Positions 55,731-64,000 of a stretch of DNA of 64,000 bases are shown one piece after another. Under the pieces are notes generated by a model, which worked only from the letters and a program-made list of their open reading frames with translations, was not told the DNA's origin and searched no databases. Source of the stretch: Nocardia beijingensis NBRC 16342 (GTDB taxonomy: Bacteria > Actinomycetota > Actinomycetes > Mycobacteriales > Mycobacteriaceae); the NCBI RefSeq assembly GCF_001612785.1, contig NZ_BDBC01000019.1, positions 152,400-216,399 of the forward strand, read 5' to 3'. A program made the position numbers and the translations under genes. How positions within the stretch are numbered: position 1 is the first letter of the stretch; every line of letters starts with the position of its first letter.

Positions 55731-57562
55731 AGCGGCCGGACCTCCTCGACTTGACCGTACTCCGGCGGTGGCGTCGACTTGCTCAGCGACGGCGAGCCGA
55801 TGACGTCCGCGATCTGCGTCTTCTTCTGCGGATCATGGTGCGAGATGGACTGTTTCACGTCCGCAGCGTACTCACCCTCCCACCACGGCACAGTGCGGAT
55901 GAGCACCGGTGGCGCACCGGAGGGGAACAGGATGGCCCGTCCGCGCGGCAGCGTCGCCAAGCCGTTGACCGAAAACGTCTTGGACGAACTCAGTGAGCGC
56001 GAGTAGCTCTTGCCGCCCTTGGATTCCGACACCGACTGCGAGATCGCGTCGTACTCGCCGAGCACGTCCGAACGCTCTTGCAGGAATTTCGTGTCGTCCA
56101 CGCCGCTGCCGAGCACTTTGATGTTCGCCGCCGACCACAGCGCGTTCATACCGCTCTCGCCCCAGCAGCGGACGCCCTGCGCCCAGGACTGCAGCACGGT
56201 CATCACCACGATGCCCCGCGAACCGAAGTGGCTGTACTGCTTGGGCAGATCCTTCCAGCGCACCACGTTGGCCGCCTCGTCCAGCACCGCGAGCAGCGGG
56301 ATCGCCAGGCGCCCACCGGCCGACTGCGACGCCTTGCGCATCGCCACGTCGATCACCGCCTCGGTGAGCGCGCTCACCAGCGGCGCGGCCGAACCGCGGC
56401 CCTCCAGCGACAGACTGTAGAGCGTTCCGTTGTTCTCCAGGAACTCCAGCTCGTCGAATTCCCTGCGGTCGCCGCCACGGGAGATCCACGGGTGCACGTT
56501 CGACAGTTTCAGGCAGCGGATCATCTTCTTCGCCGTGCCGAAGATGCCGCTGCGCGTGCGCGGATCGGTGTTGTACTGCGAGGACAGACCCGAGGCCGTG
56601 TAGTGATGACGGGCGGCGCGCAGCAGCTCGATCGGCTCGGTGTCCTGCGGATTGGTCACCCACTCCCACACCTGCACGATCGGCCTGCTGCCGTTGCGGT
56701 CGCCGACGGCGGCGGCGAGGAACAATCCGGCCAGCAGGTCCTCGGCCTCGGGATCGAAGAACGCGTCGGTCTTGGTGTCGCGGCCGTCGTCACCGTCGGC
56801 GAAGTGCCCCGCCAGCCGCGCCGCGCGCATCTCACAGCCTTCGCGCTTGGCGTCCACCCAGGACAGCGGATCCCAGAACCAGGTCGGCTCCTCACCGGCG
56901 ACGCCCTGCGGATCGAAGACGAAGGTGGGGCTGCCCTTGGCCTCGCGCACGTCCCGGGTCGCGTCGACCACGTCGCGCTTGTTCGAGGTCGCCAGCACCG
57001 GACCGATCGCGGTGAGGATCGCCGGGATCACTCGCGAAGTCGACTTGCCCTGGCGCGGCCCCCAGATGTCCAGATGCAGGTCCTCATACGAGCCGTAGAG
57101 CATCACCCCGTCGGCCACACCGACGCCGATCGGCACGCCCGGAGCGTCGTTGTAGCCGAGCCTCACCCCCAGCTGCTGGGCCTTCTCCCGGACACCCGCC
57201 TCGGTGAGCATCGAGATCGCGCCGCCGTTGCCCATCACGTCGGCCTTGTCGTCCACCGGCAGCCTGCCTTTGGACCTGCGCTTCTCCAACTCCTTGCGGA
57301 TCACCAGATACGCGACGACGCTGAGGATCACCAACAGGACGATCGCCGTGGCCGCGGCGGGCCAGCGCAGCCTGCCCCGGGCCAGATCCGCCAGGATGGC
57401 GATCGGGTTGAAGGGCACCTTCTGCGGGCTGCCCTCCAGCATGTTGCCCAGATGCAAGGCCAGCCAGAGGGTTCCGAAGATCGCGAAGCCGGCGTAGGTC
57501 AGTAGCAGGCTGACATCGGGTCCGGGGATGGCCGGATCCGTCACCTTTTTCTTCTTCGCCAT
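55727..57562 (-). CDS. VirD4/TraG-type type IV coupling ATPase
   Basis: 611 residues. Two N-terminal helices (ISLLLTYAGFAIFGTLWLAL region and TAIVLLVILSVVAYLVIRK) anchor it in the membrane. The P-loop is WGPRQGKSTSRVIPAILTAI, and PLLAVLDEAANVVRWKDLPK is Walker B. GIVVMTVLQSWAQGVRCWGE is the following conserved TraG/TraD block. Such proteins bring substrate DNA or protein to the secretion channel. AGGAGGG lies 5 nt before the ATG at 57562. Coupled to the DUF4913 gene and 42 bp after the previous gene. Confidence 0.92.
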   Translation of the reverse strand: MAKKKKVTDPAIPGPDVSLLLTYAGFAIFGTLWLALHLGNMLEGSPQKVPFNPIAILADLARGRLRWPAAATAIVLLVILSVVAYLVIRKELEKRRSKGRLPVDDKADVMGNGGAISMLTEAGVREKAQQLGVRLGYNDAPGVPIGVGVADGVMLYGSYEDLHLDIWGPRQGKSTSRVIPAILTAIGPVLATSNKRDVVDATRDVREAKGSPTFVFDPQGVAGEEPTWFWDPLSWVDAKREGCEMRAARLAGHFADGDDGRDTKTDAFFDPEAEDLLAGLFLAAAVGDRNGSRPIVQVWEWVTNPQDTEPIELLRAARHHYTASGLSSQYNTDPRTRSGIFGTAKKMIRCLKLSNVHPWISRGGDRREFDELEFLENNGTLYSLSLEGRGSAAPLVSALTEAVIDVAMRKASQSAGGRLAIPLLAVLDEAANVVRWKDLPKQYSHFGSRGIVVMTVLQSWAQGVRCWGESGMNALWSAANIKVLGSGVDDTKFLQERSDVLGEYDAISQSVSESKGGKSYSRSLSSSKTFSVNGLATLPRGRAILFPSGAPPVLIRTVPWWEGEYAADVKQSISHHDPQKKTQIADVIGSPSLSKSTPPPEYGQVEEVRPL

Positions 57563-57604
57563 GTGTCCCTCCTGGGTCGGCCGTCCGGTGCGGAAAGCGG
57601 GTGG

Positions 57605-58237
57605 TCAGCGGAATGCGTCGAGCCGCCAGCCGTCGGGTGTGCGCACGACGGTGGCGATCACCGTCGCGGGCGGCAGCGGCTCCTTGCGTCCGTTCGGATA
57701 GACGACGGTCTGCTCGATCCCGATCTTGAACTGCTGAATGTTCGGGTCGCTCAGGGCCGGCGCCTTCTCCCCGGACGCGAACGTGAACGCCTCCACGTGC
57801 GCCCCTTCCCTCGCCCAATCCGCCCATTGCAGCGTCGACTTCGGCGTCTCCACCGCGGTAGGCGTCGCATCAAGCATACGAATCAGGCTGGGACCGAGAA
57901 ACTTCCGCGCCCGGCCGAGGGACGCGCCCTGGGCCTCGGTGGCGGGCTGCCAGCTGTAGATCTCCCGCAATGCCGCCACCGCGACGCCGTCCGGCGTGAC
58001 CGGATCGGGGGCCGGCACGCCCTCCAGCAACCGGGGTGTGGACGTAGCGGGGTGCGCCGCATCGGATCCCGGGTCCGCGCGGTCGGTCCGGCCACAGGCC
58101 GCGCCCAGCACCGCGACGCTCACCACCAGCATCACCACCAGTTTCGCGCGTGCATTCGCTCTGTCCATCCAGGCTAGCCGCACACCGGGGCGTCGCGGCA
58201 GTACCGCCATCGTGTGTTCGCGCGCGTCGACGCTCAC
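57605..58237 (-). CDS. Membrane-tethered protein, candidate VirB8/TcpC-like component
   Basis: 210 residues. One hydrophobic segment (LVVMLVVSVAVLGAACGRTD) is a signal anchor or lipoprotein signal; the Cys context AAC is a poor lipobox. The soluble domain, with REIYSWQPATEAQGASLGRA and FKIGIEQTVVYPNGRKEPLP, ends in VVRTPDGWRLDAFR, a pattern reminiscent of NTF2-like VirB8/TcpC domains of conjugation machines. The GTG start at 58237 overlaps the hydrolase stop (GTGA); an ATG at 58165 that would place the signal at the N-terminus is possible. The role is inferred mainly from position. Confidence 0.7.
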   Translation of the reverse strand: MSVDAREHTMAVLPRRPGVRLAWMDRANARAKLVVMLVVSVAVLGAACGRTDRADPGSDAAHPATSTPRLLEGVPAPDPVTPDGVAVAALREIYSWQPATEAQGASLGRARKFLGPSLIRMLDATPTAVETPKSTLQWADWAREGAHVEAFTFASGEKAPALSDPNIQQFKIGIEQTVVYPNGRKEPLPPATVIATVVRTPDGWRLDAFR

Positions 58238-59898
58238 AGCACCCTCCTCGCCCGTCCGTCTCCCGGCACCGCGACTTCCGAAACACCACCGCCGGATCGG
58301 ACGTCGGCGCCGGGCACCGACTGGATCATCCGCCCGTTGCCCGCGTAGACGCCGACCTGCGCGGGTCCGCGCGGACCGAAGGAGCTGAACACCAGATCCC
58401 CCGGTTGCGCCTTGGCGATGGGCACTTCCGCGCCCGCCTCCCACTGCTGTTCGGCCGTGCGCGGCAACGTCACCGTGCCGGAGGACGCCGCGAACACGGC
58501 CGCCGCGGTCAGGCCGGGTCCATCCAGTCCTCCGCCGCTCGGTCCCTGCGGCCCGCCGCCGCCCCAGACGTAGGGCGTGCCGAGCCACTCGTGCGCTGCC
58601 TGGACGATCTGGTCACCGGGCGAACCCTCCCCGGGGGTGAACCGGCCGAGCGAACCCGGCGCTCGGTACTGCGCTTCCATCGTCAGGATGTTGCGCACGT
58701 ACGGCTGCGTCTCGGCGTAGTGCGCCGCGAGCTGGTTCGGCATGCCGCCCGAGGCCAGCACCGCGCCCTCGCCCGCGTTGTACGCCGCCAGCGTCAGCGC
58801 GACGATATCGCCCTGCACCCTGCCCTCGGCCTGCCACCGCTGGATCTGGTGCGCGATCGCGCACATGTAGCGCCCTTGACCGATGATCGCGTCTCCGTCG
58901 TCCCATACGCTGGCGACACCGTTACCGTCGGCGTCGATCACATAGGGCTGACCGTCGTCGGGATTGACGCTCACCGCGGTGGTGGGCAGGAACTGGGCCA
59001 GGCCCTGCGCGCCGGCGGGTGAGGTCGCGCCGCGCCGGAAACCGGACTCCTGCCTGCCCTGCGCGGCCAGCAGCGAGGGTGTGATCTGCGGGCAGATCGA
59101 ACCCGCTCGGCGATACCAGATCTCCAGCTCCTGCGGCACCTTGCCCGCGGCGAGCGCGCCACCGGCGGTGCCGAAGCCGAGACTGCAGCGGGGATCGCTG
59201 GAATAGGCGCGCGCACCGCCGACATCGGGGGTCGGCGCACCGTCCAGCCAGGGCAGCGGGTCGATCTGCCGTCCGCCCGTGAACCGGCCGCCGGGGACGA
59301 TCTCGAAATGCAGATGCGGGCCGCTGGATTCACCCGCCGACCCCACCGCGCCGATGTGCTGCCCCGCGGTCACCGTGTCGCCCGCGCGGACCAGGACGCC
59401 CGAATCCCACATGTGGCCGTACACCGCCGAGTACGACCGGCCGTTGGTGTCCACCGAGTCGACCACGATCCAGTTGCCGAATCCGGACGCCGGACCGGCG
59501 GCGACGACACGGCCGTCGGAGACCGAGAAGATGGGGGTGCCGTCCGGGGCGGCCAGGTCGACTCCCTTGTGCGCGCCACCACGCGAGCCGAACGTGTCCG
59601 ACACGGTGAAGGTTCCGGTGGCCATCGGCAGCGTGCGGCGCAGGGGGCCCGCTCCCGCGGCGAGCGATGGCGTCGCGGTCGCGGCCGGATTGGTCCGGCT
59701 CGCGCCGGGAGCGGTGGTCGCGGCGGCGCGCCGATCCCCCGGCGGGTAGCCGCCAAGGGGCGGCAGCGCCGACTGCGAGCCGAGCACGGAGCCGCCCTCA
59801 CAGGCGTCGTCCACGGCGGGCATGACGATGACCAGCACGATGGTCATCAGGCCGAGCACCGCGCCGAGCGCCGTCCACAACGCCGTCTTGCCGCTCAC
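58234..59898 (-). CDS. T4SS-associated cell-wall hydrolase: M23 + lytic transglycosylase + degenerate NlpC/P60
   Basis: 554 residues. One N-terminal helix (ALWTALGAVLGLMTIVLVIV) anchors it. An M23 domain with HKGVDLAAPDGTPIFSVSDG, VYGHMWDSG and GPHLHFEIVPG keeps its zinc ligands. A soluble transglycosylase domain has AAQGRQESGFRRGATSPAGA with its catalytic Glu and GAQGLAQFLP. The C-terminal NlpC/P60 domain begins AHEWLGTPYVWGGGGPQGPS. In this last domain the catalytic Cys position (expected D-C-S-G-L) reads DGPGL (G460) and the His position reads PAQVGVYAG (Q514), so it should be inactive. Such enzymes open peptidoglycan for conjugation channels. The GTG start follows GGAG; the 3' end is coupled to the next gene. 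Confidence 0.9.
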   Translation of the reverse strand: MSGKTALWTALGAVLGLMTIVLVIVMPAVDDACEGGSVLGSQSALPPLGGYPPGDRRAAATTAPGASRTNPAATATPSLAAGAGPLRRTLPMATGTFTVSDTFGSRGGAHKGVDLAAPDGTPIFSVSDGRVVAAGPASGFGNWIVVDSVDTNGRSYSAVYGHMWDSGVLVRAGDTVTAGQHIGAVGSAGESSGPHLHFEIVPGGRFTGGRQIDPLPWLDGAPTPDVGGARAYSSDPRCSLGFGTAGGALAAGKVPQELEIWYRRAGSICPQITPSLLAAQGRQESGFRRGATSPAGAQGLAQFLPTTAVSVNPDDGQPYVIDADGNGVASVWDDGDAIIGQGRYMCAIAHQIQRWQAEGRVQGDIVALTLAAYNAGEGAVLASGGMPNQLAAHYAETQPYVRNILTMEAQYRAPGSLGRFTPGEGSPGDQIVQAAHEWLGTPYVWGGGGPQGPSGGGLDGPGLTAAAVFAASSGTVTLPRTAEQQWEAGAEVPIAKAQPGDLVFSSFGPRGPAQVGVYAGNGRMIQSVPGADVRSGGGVSEVAVPGDGRARRVL

Positions 59899-59935
59899 CG
59901 CCGCACTCCGGCATCCTGCCGCGCGCGAGCGGGGT

Positions 59936-60244
59936 TCACGTGCGGCGCCGAGTCTCGTTGAGGGTGTCGGCCAGCGTGCGGTTCATCTCGGCGGCGGCCG
60001 CCAACTGCTGTTGCAGCAGCGCGACCTTGCGCCGCAGCGCGGTCGCGTCCATCCGCTCCAAGCTGGGGCCTTCGGCCGCGCGCACCCAATTGCGCACCGA
60101 GTTCGTGTGCACACCGATCTGTTCGGCGACCACCCGGCAGGCCTCCGATTCACTGCGCAGTTTGCCGGTCAGCGCGATGACCTGCTCCACCGCCGCTTGG
60201 CGCACCTCCGGCGAAACGCGTCGATAGGACCGGTGCGGCATCAT
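59936..60244 (-). CDS. IS3/IS911 OrfA-like HTH protein embedded in the operon
   Basis: 102 residues. RRVSPEVRQAAVEQVIALTG and VAEQIGVHTNSVRNWVRAAE are the HTH of IS3-family OrfA (Tnp_1-like) proteins, followed by a leucine/Gln-rich helix (LRRKVALLQQQLAAAAEMNR) like the OrfA leucine zipper. There is no OrfB transposase or terminal inverted repeats around it. Its ATG overlaps the VirB4-like stop (ATGA), so it is co-translated with the T4SS genes. It looks like a domesticated DNA-binding protein, perhaps a regulator of the operon, rather than a live element. Confidence 0.78.
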   Translation of the reverse strand: MMPHRSYRRVSPEVRQAAVEQVIALTGKLRSESEACRVVAEQIGVHTNSVRNWVRAAEGPSLERMDATALRRKVALLQQQLAAAAEMNRTLADTLNETRRRT

Positions 60245-62388
60245 GCTGCGCTCCCGGGTGAATCCGTCCCTCGGGAGATCGATTCGGTGAACTCGCTGAA
60301 CCGCTGGTTGGTGTCGTGGATCCCGCTTTCCTTCTCCGACAGCGTGAATTCCATGTGGAACGGGATGCCGGGACGGCGATCCTCGCCGATCTTCAACAGG
60401 AACTTGCCGGTGCCGGGCGGAGACGGCCGCTGCTGTCCCGGTTTGAGCGCCTCACCGGTCAGCGCTTGCGGCGCGGACCATCCGGTCACCATCTCCTCCT
60501 CGGCCGAGGTGAACGGCACCGTGCTGTCCAGCCGTTTGATCTCCTCGGCCGGGAGCGCGCCGAAGATCTTGGCGCGCGCCCGCTCGAGGAAGCCGAGCGC
60601 CTTCGCGATGGCGGCTTCCGAACCGAGCGCCTGCAGGTCCTTGATGGTGTGGCTGATCATGATCAGCGCGGTGGCGATGCCGCGCTGCAATCGGGTGAGC
60701 TCGTCGACGCGGTCGACCATGAAGTCACCGAGGCCGAGCACCTGCCACAGCTCGTCCATCACCACTTGGAAATAGCGCTGCGGGCCGAGTTTCGCGTCGG
60801 CGAGCACGTGCGCGGCCTCCACCGAGGCAAACCCGTCGGCCCAGCAGGCCAGCATGACCGCGGCCTTGAGCTTCTTGTCGCCGGTCGGGATGTGCGAGAC
60901 ATCCATGCACACCGCGACCGCGCTGGTGTCGATCGGCACGGTGGTCTGCCCGTTGAAGACCGCGCCGAACGGTCCCTGGGTGAGCGCGCGGAGCGAGCGG
61001 CGCAGACCCTTGATCGCCTCCTGGTACTCCGCGACATCGTCGGCGCCCGCGTCGAGCATCAATTCCTCGCCGCCGCCGACGATCACCTCGAGCAGGTTCT
61101 CCATGATCGGCGGCTGGTCGGGCGTGTACCCGCTGCCCGGCCGGTACAGGATGCGCAGCGCGGTGGAGATCAGCGTCTCCTCGTAGTCGCGGACCCGGTC
61201 GCCGCGTACCAGCTCCACCAGGCCCGCGATCAACGTCACCTGCCTGGCTCGCAGGTCCTGCAGCACCTGCAGTTGCAGCGCGGGGAATTCCTCCAGCCGC
61301 GGGACGACCGCGCCGAGCACGCCCGCCGCGAGCGGGTTGAGCTTGCCGTGCCCGTAACCCAGATCGATCACCTGACCGCCGACGAGCTCGACCATCTTCC
61401 GGTAGTCCGGCTTGACGTCGGCGAGGATCAACGGCGTGATCCCCTGCGCGATGCCGCCGAGCACGATCCGGCGGACCAGCGAGGACTTGCCGAAGCCGTT
61501 GAGGCCGAGCACGAAAAGGCTGGGCGCGGTGATGAAGCTGCCGCGCATGAACCAGTTCATCGGGTCGAAGCAGACCGGCGCGCCGGTGTGCAGATGCGAT
61601 CCGAGCGGCGTGCCGATCAGCGGAGCGCCCGCGCCGACCGACCAGGGCCACAGACCGGCGACCTGGGCCGTGGTGGCGCGGTACTCGACCGGGCGGCCGA
61701 CCACGTTCATCCGGCCGCCGCCGGGGCCCGCGTAGCCGCGGTCGGTGAGTTGCGCGGTGCTGCGGTCGAATCCGTCCTCGATCGTCTGCTCCGCGCGGGC
61801 CGCGTAGTTGCGGCGGCGGATGTCGTCGGTACGGACCCGGAACTGCGCCCATGCCGCCCGCAGGCCGTTGCCCTCGCGGGCGATCATCTCCAGCTTGGCC
61901 CGGGTGGCGTCGTCGAGCAGCGGCGGCCCGGACTGCTTGCGCCGATCGGCTTTCGCCTTCGCGCGGCGGGCCGCCTTGTCCGTGTACGGGCTGCCCATGG
62001 CGCGGTCGGCCGTGTAGTCGACCTTCGCCGGTCGTGCCATGCGGCCGTTCCTGGCGCCGTTGCGCTCCGGCCGCGCCGCGCCGCGCTCGGGCGCCGCGTC
62101 CCGGGAGGTGCGCGAGTTCCGCTCGGCGCGAGGACGTTCGGCGTGACCGCGCTCGGCGCGCACGCCGTCGGACCGGCCCGCACCCGGTCGTGCGCGCCGT
62201 TCGCCCGCTCGCCGGTGGTCGGCCGTGTCGACGCCGAACCGGTCCTCGCCGCTCACTCGCGCCGAGTCCCGTGCGGGGCGGCGCCGCTCCGGCCGCTGTC
62301 CCCACTCGTCCCGTCCGGATTGCTCGAGTCGCCTGCGGCGTGCGTCCTCGTCCCGTTCTCGTACGGGTGGCTCGTAGTCCCGTGCCAT
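60241..62388 (-). CDS. VirB4/TraC-like conjugation ATPase
   Basis: 715 residues. A charged, Arg-rich N-terminal 150 residues (for example RRRLEQSGRDEWGQRPERRR) is unusual. The ATPase region begins with GSFITAPSLFVLGLNGFGKS (Walker A), then LILADVKPDYRKMVELVGGQ. VVMDELWQVLGLGDFMVDRV resembles Walker B, and RLQRGIATALIMISHTIKDL the following conserved block. VirB4 proteins energise assembly and transport by type IV secretion systems. It starts 7 bp after the SCO6880-family gene and is coupled to the HTH gene. Confidence 0.88.
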   Translation of the reverse strand: MARDYEPPVRERDEDARRRRLEQSGRDEWGQRPERRRPARDSARVSGEDRFGVDTADHRRAGERRARPGAGRSDGVRAERGHAERPRAERNSRTSRDAAPERGAARPERNGARNGRMARPAKVDYTADRAMGSPYTDKAARRAKAKADRRKQSGPPLLDDATRAKLEMIAREGNGLRAAWAQFRVRTDDIRRRNYAARAEQTIEDGFDRSTAQLTDRGYAGPGGGRMNVVGRPVEYRATTAQVAGLWPWSVGAGAPLIGTPLGSHLHTGAPVCFDPMNWFMRGSFITAPSLFVLGLNGFGKSSLVRRIVLGGIAQGITPLILADVKPDYRKMVELVGGQVIDLGYGHGKLNPLAAGVLGAVVPRLEEFPALQLQVLQDLRARQVTLIAGLVELVRGDRVRDYEETLISTALRILYRPGSGYTPDQPPIMENLLEVIVGGGEELMLDAGADDVAEYQEAIKGLRRSLRALTQGPFGAVFNGQTTVPIDTSAVAVCMDVSHIPTGDKKLKAAVMLACWADGFASVEAAHVLADAKLGPQRYFQVVMDELWQVLGLGDFMVDRVDELTRLQRGIATALIMISHTIKDLQALGSEAAIAKALGFLERARAKIFGALPAEEIKRLDSTVPFTSAEEEMVTGWSAPQALTGEALKPGQQRPSPPGTGKFLLKIGEDRRPGIPFHMEFTLSEKESGIHDTNQRFSEFTESISRGTDSPGSAA

Positions 62389-62395
62389 GAATCGC

Positions 62396-63886
62396 TCACC
62401 CCGCCAGTGCCTTCGGAATTGTCGCGTGTTCCGGCAGGATCACCCCGCAACCGAGCGAGGCCGCGAAGGCCGCCGCCTGGTAGCGGTAGCACCGCCGAAT
62501 CTTCAGGCGCGCCTGGGTCGACAGGTCGCGCGTGATGGCTTCGATACGCGGCAGGTCACCGCGCAAGGGCTCGGTGATGGTCACCAGCGCCCCGAAGCGG
62601 GTCACACCGTGACCCCTGGCCTGCTCTTCGCGGGCCTGCTGAGTCGCGCCGACCCGCAGCGTCGCCGCCGCGGACACGACTCCGCGTTCGCTCTGTTGGG
62701 CCACCAACGCGTTCTTGAAATCGTCGTCGACGATCTCGGCGGCGTCGGCGGCTGAATGCGGACGGTACACGATCGCGATACGTTTGCGCGGCACTTCGGG
62801 ATTCGGCGCGAGCAGCCGCTGCAGCACCCGCTCGTCCACCGCGCCCTCCGGCGCGGCGTCCATCTCCCAGGTGACCGACCGGCCACCGTCGTGCACCAGG
62901 TGATCCCACTTCTCGTCGTGCGAGACCGGACCCGCGTCCGCCCAGTCCAGGCCGTGCCCATCGGGTTCGCCCGCGGCCACCTCGAGATCGGCCTGGGAGG
63001 CGGGATCGTAGCTGCGGCGGATGAACGAGATCACCTCGTCCGCCGACATCGGCTGGGCGCGCACACCGGCTTCGGCCAGCGCGGCGCAGATGCCGGGCAG
63101 GCGGCGGCCGATCTCCACGGCTTCTTCGGCCGGGTTCTTGCGGCGCTCGGCGGTGGTGGCCTTGAACGTGATCGCCACGCGCGGCAGCAATTGCACCCGC
63201 TCCTGCGGCAGCTCGGTGGCCAGCTCGTACATCACCTGCTGGGCCAGCTCCGGCGCCTCCGGCCTGGTGATCGTGGAAACCTCGGTGAGCAAACGGTTTC
63301 CGGTCTCCGGCACGGTGTCGATCACCGGAACCACGGCGACGATGTCGCTGGTCTGGCCGACCGAGGCGAGGAAGGTGCCCCACGCCGACACCCACCGGTC
63401 GATCACGGGCTGATCCACCGCCTCGTGACCTTGCGGCCACGCGCGCAGCACCACGGTGTACTGCGCGAACTGCGGCAGGTGGATCATGCCGAAGCTGTAG
63501 CCGCCCGCGTCGATGCCCTCGTACAACTTGGAGGGCGCGAGCAGGCCCGGCAAGCGGGTGACGCCGCCCGGGATCCGGGAGAAGCGGCCACCGCGGTACA
63601 CGTGCTCGCCACGACTGCGCGAGCGCATCCAGTTGAACATCATCAATCCCGTCTCGTAGCCCGAACGACCTCCGGTCCGCCATACCAGCGGAACCATCAC
63701 GACGACACCGGCGCCGCCGACGATCACGCCCCACTGGAAGCCGCCGACCATCGCGGTGATCAGCGCCGTGATCACGACCGCGAAGCCGAGCACGGTTTCC
63801 TCCCAGCGCAAGCCGAAAAGGCCCGCGCTGCGCGGCTTCTGCCAGAGTCCGTACGAGCGCCGCTCGTAGGTGTCGCTGATTGTCAT
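62396..63886 (-). CDS. SCO6880-family conjugation protein (PrgI-like membrane plus VirB4-like N-domain)
   Basis: 496 residues. YERRSYGLWQKPRSAGLFGL is the conserved start, followed by two helices (ETVLGFAVVITALITAMVGG and VIVGGAGVVVMVPLVW). The rest is soluble, with MMFNWMRSRSRGEHVYRGGR and LVAQQSERGVVSAAATLRVG-type sequence. SCO6880-like proteins occur in actinobacterial conjugation clusters next to VirB4-like ATPases and look like a PrgI/VirB3-type membrane part joined to a VirB4 N-terminal-like region without a P-loop. Its ATG overlaps the stop of the partial upstream gene. Confidence 0.85.
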   Translation of the reverse strand: MTISDTYERRSYGLWQKPRSAGLFGLRWEETVLGFAVVITALITAMVGGFQWGVIVGGAGVVVMVPLVWRTGGRSGYETGLMMFNWMRSRSRGEHVYRGGRFSRIPGGVTRLPGLLAPSKLYEGIDAGGYSFGMIHLPQFAQYTVVLRAWPQGHEAVDQPVIDRWVSAWGTFLASVGQTSDIVAVVPVIDTVPETGNRLLTEVSTITRPEAPELAQQVMYELATELPQERVQLLPRVAITFKATTAERRKNPAEEAVEIGRRLPGICAALAEAGVRAQPMSADEVISFIRRSYDPASQADLEVAAGEPDGHGLDWADAGPVSHDEKWDHLVHDGGRSVTWEMDAAPEGAVDERVLQRLLAPNPEVPRKRIAIVYRPHSAADAAEIVDDDFKNALVAQQSERGVVSAAATLRVGATQQAREEQARGHGVTRFGALVTITEPLRGDLPRIEAITRDLSTQARLKIRRCYRYQAAAFAASLGCGVILPEHATIPKALAG

Positions 63887-64000
63887 CGCGGAATGGTGCT
63901 CCTCCCGAGGTCGGGTGAACGGTTCGTCCAGCGATCGCCCGCGACGTCACCCATGGCTTGGTCGGCCCGGCTGAGCCCGCCGCTCGCGGCGCGCGCCGCG
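63883..64000 (-). CDS. C-terminal end of the next upstream operon gene (cut by window edge)
   Basis: The minus-strand frame entering at the window edge gives 38 residues, Ala-rich then ending SPDLGRSTIPR, with its TGA inside the ATGA that starts the SCO6880-family gene. The 4-bp overlap marks it as a real coupled gene rather than chance. In related clusters a large VirB6/TrbL-like membrane protein with an Ala/Gly/Ser-rich tail often precedes SCO6880, so this may be that tail. The fragment is too short to identify. Confidence 0.55.
   Translation of the reverse strand, partial: AARAASGGLSRADQAMGDVAGDRWTNRSPDLGRSTIPR

Noticed and set aside
59936..60244. Calling an insertion sequence at the OrfA-like gene
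   Set aside because: No OrfB, terminal inverted repeats or target duplication are visible, and the gene is co-translated with its neighbour.

Overview
The window is high-GC actinobacterial DNA, most likely from Nocardia or a close relative in the Mycobacteriales. Evidence for this is the gene order around the shikimate, alaS/mltG, aspS and hisS genes, which resembles the Mycobacterium tuberculosis Rv2533c-Rv2582 neighbourhood as I remember it. Other indicators are an EspC-like type VII secretion substrate gene, an Rv2578c-type radical SAM gene behind a mycobacterial-type SOS box, two matches to the KstR motif, a fused gamma-alpha KorA, and an actinobacterial (SCO6880-type) conjugation locus. 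I saw no rRNA, tRNA, CRISPR array or complete insertion sequence.

Layout. 1-6850: accessory metabolism and transport. A TetR gene (cut by the window edge) diverges from a quinone-oxidoreductase-like gene over two operator-like palindromes. Then come a serpin, an FAD monooxygenase, a DUF4334 protein, two tandem DUF606 DMT-type membrane genes and an SLC13/ArsB-type transporter, with a perfect 26-bp palindrome between the last two. 7088-14658: core genes. yciI-like, nusB, efp and pepQ lie on the minus strand; a prepilin peptidase, a tandem universal stress protein, aroC, aroK and aroB lie on the plus strand. Compared with the remembered mycobacterial order, the pilD-aroC-aroK-aroB block is inverted.

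14714-26666: an accessory island between aroB and aroE. It holds a small membrane protein, a TauD-type dioxygenase, a membrane-anchored nSTAND NTPase with 14 WD40 repeats, and, divergent from it, a 79-residue repeat-containing peptide gene overlapping the gene for a borosin-type (OphMA-like) SAM methyltransferase. Three cytosolic-type peptidase genes (S9, DUF885, DPP-IV-like S9) converge on this pair. I read the peptide/methyltransferase pair as a split-borosin RiPP locus; it is the most interesting item in the window.

26726-33697: a minus-strand housekeeping run of aroE, mltG, ruvX and alaS (overlapping), then rarA. 33805-54317: mixed core genes. These include PhoD phosphatase, a phosphotransferase-fold protein, membrane proteins, aspS, a YpfJ-type metallopeptidase, a type VII-like substrate pair, an epimerase gene with two KstR-like boxes, the SOS-box radical SAM gene, korAB, mdh, hisS and ppiB.

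54724-64000: a type IV secretion/conjugation-type locus, read right to left. The order is an upstream partial gene, an SCO6880-family protein, a VirB4-like ATPase, an IS3 OrfA-like HTH protein, a cell-wall hydrolase with M23, transglycosylase and degenerate NlpC/P60 domains, a membrane-tethered VirB8/TcpC-like candidate, a VirD4/TraG coupling protein and a DUF4913 protein. Most genes are translationally coupled. The operon ends at a strong hairpin facing a convergent coiled-coil gene. No relaxase or integrase is visible inside the window.
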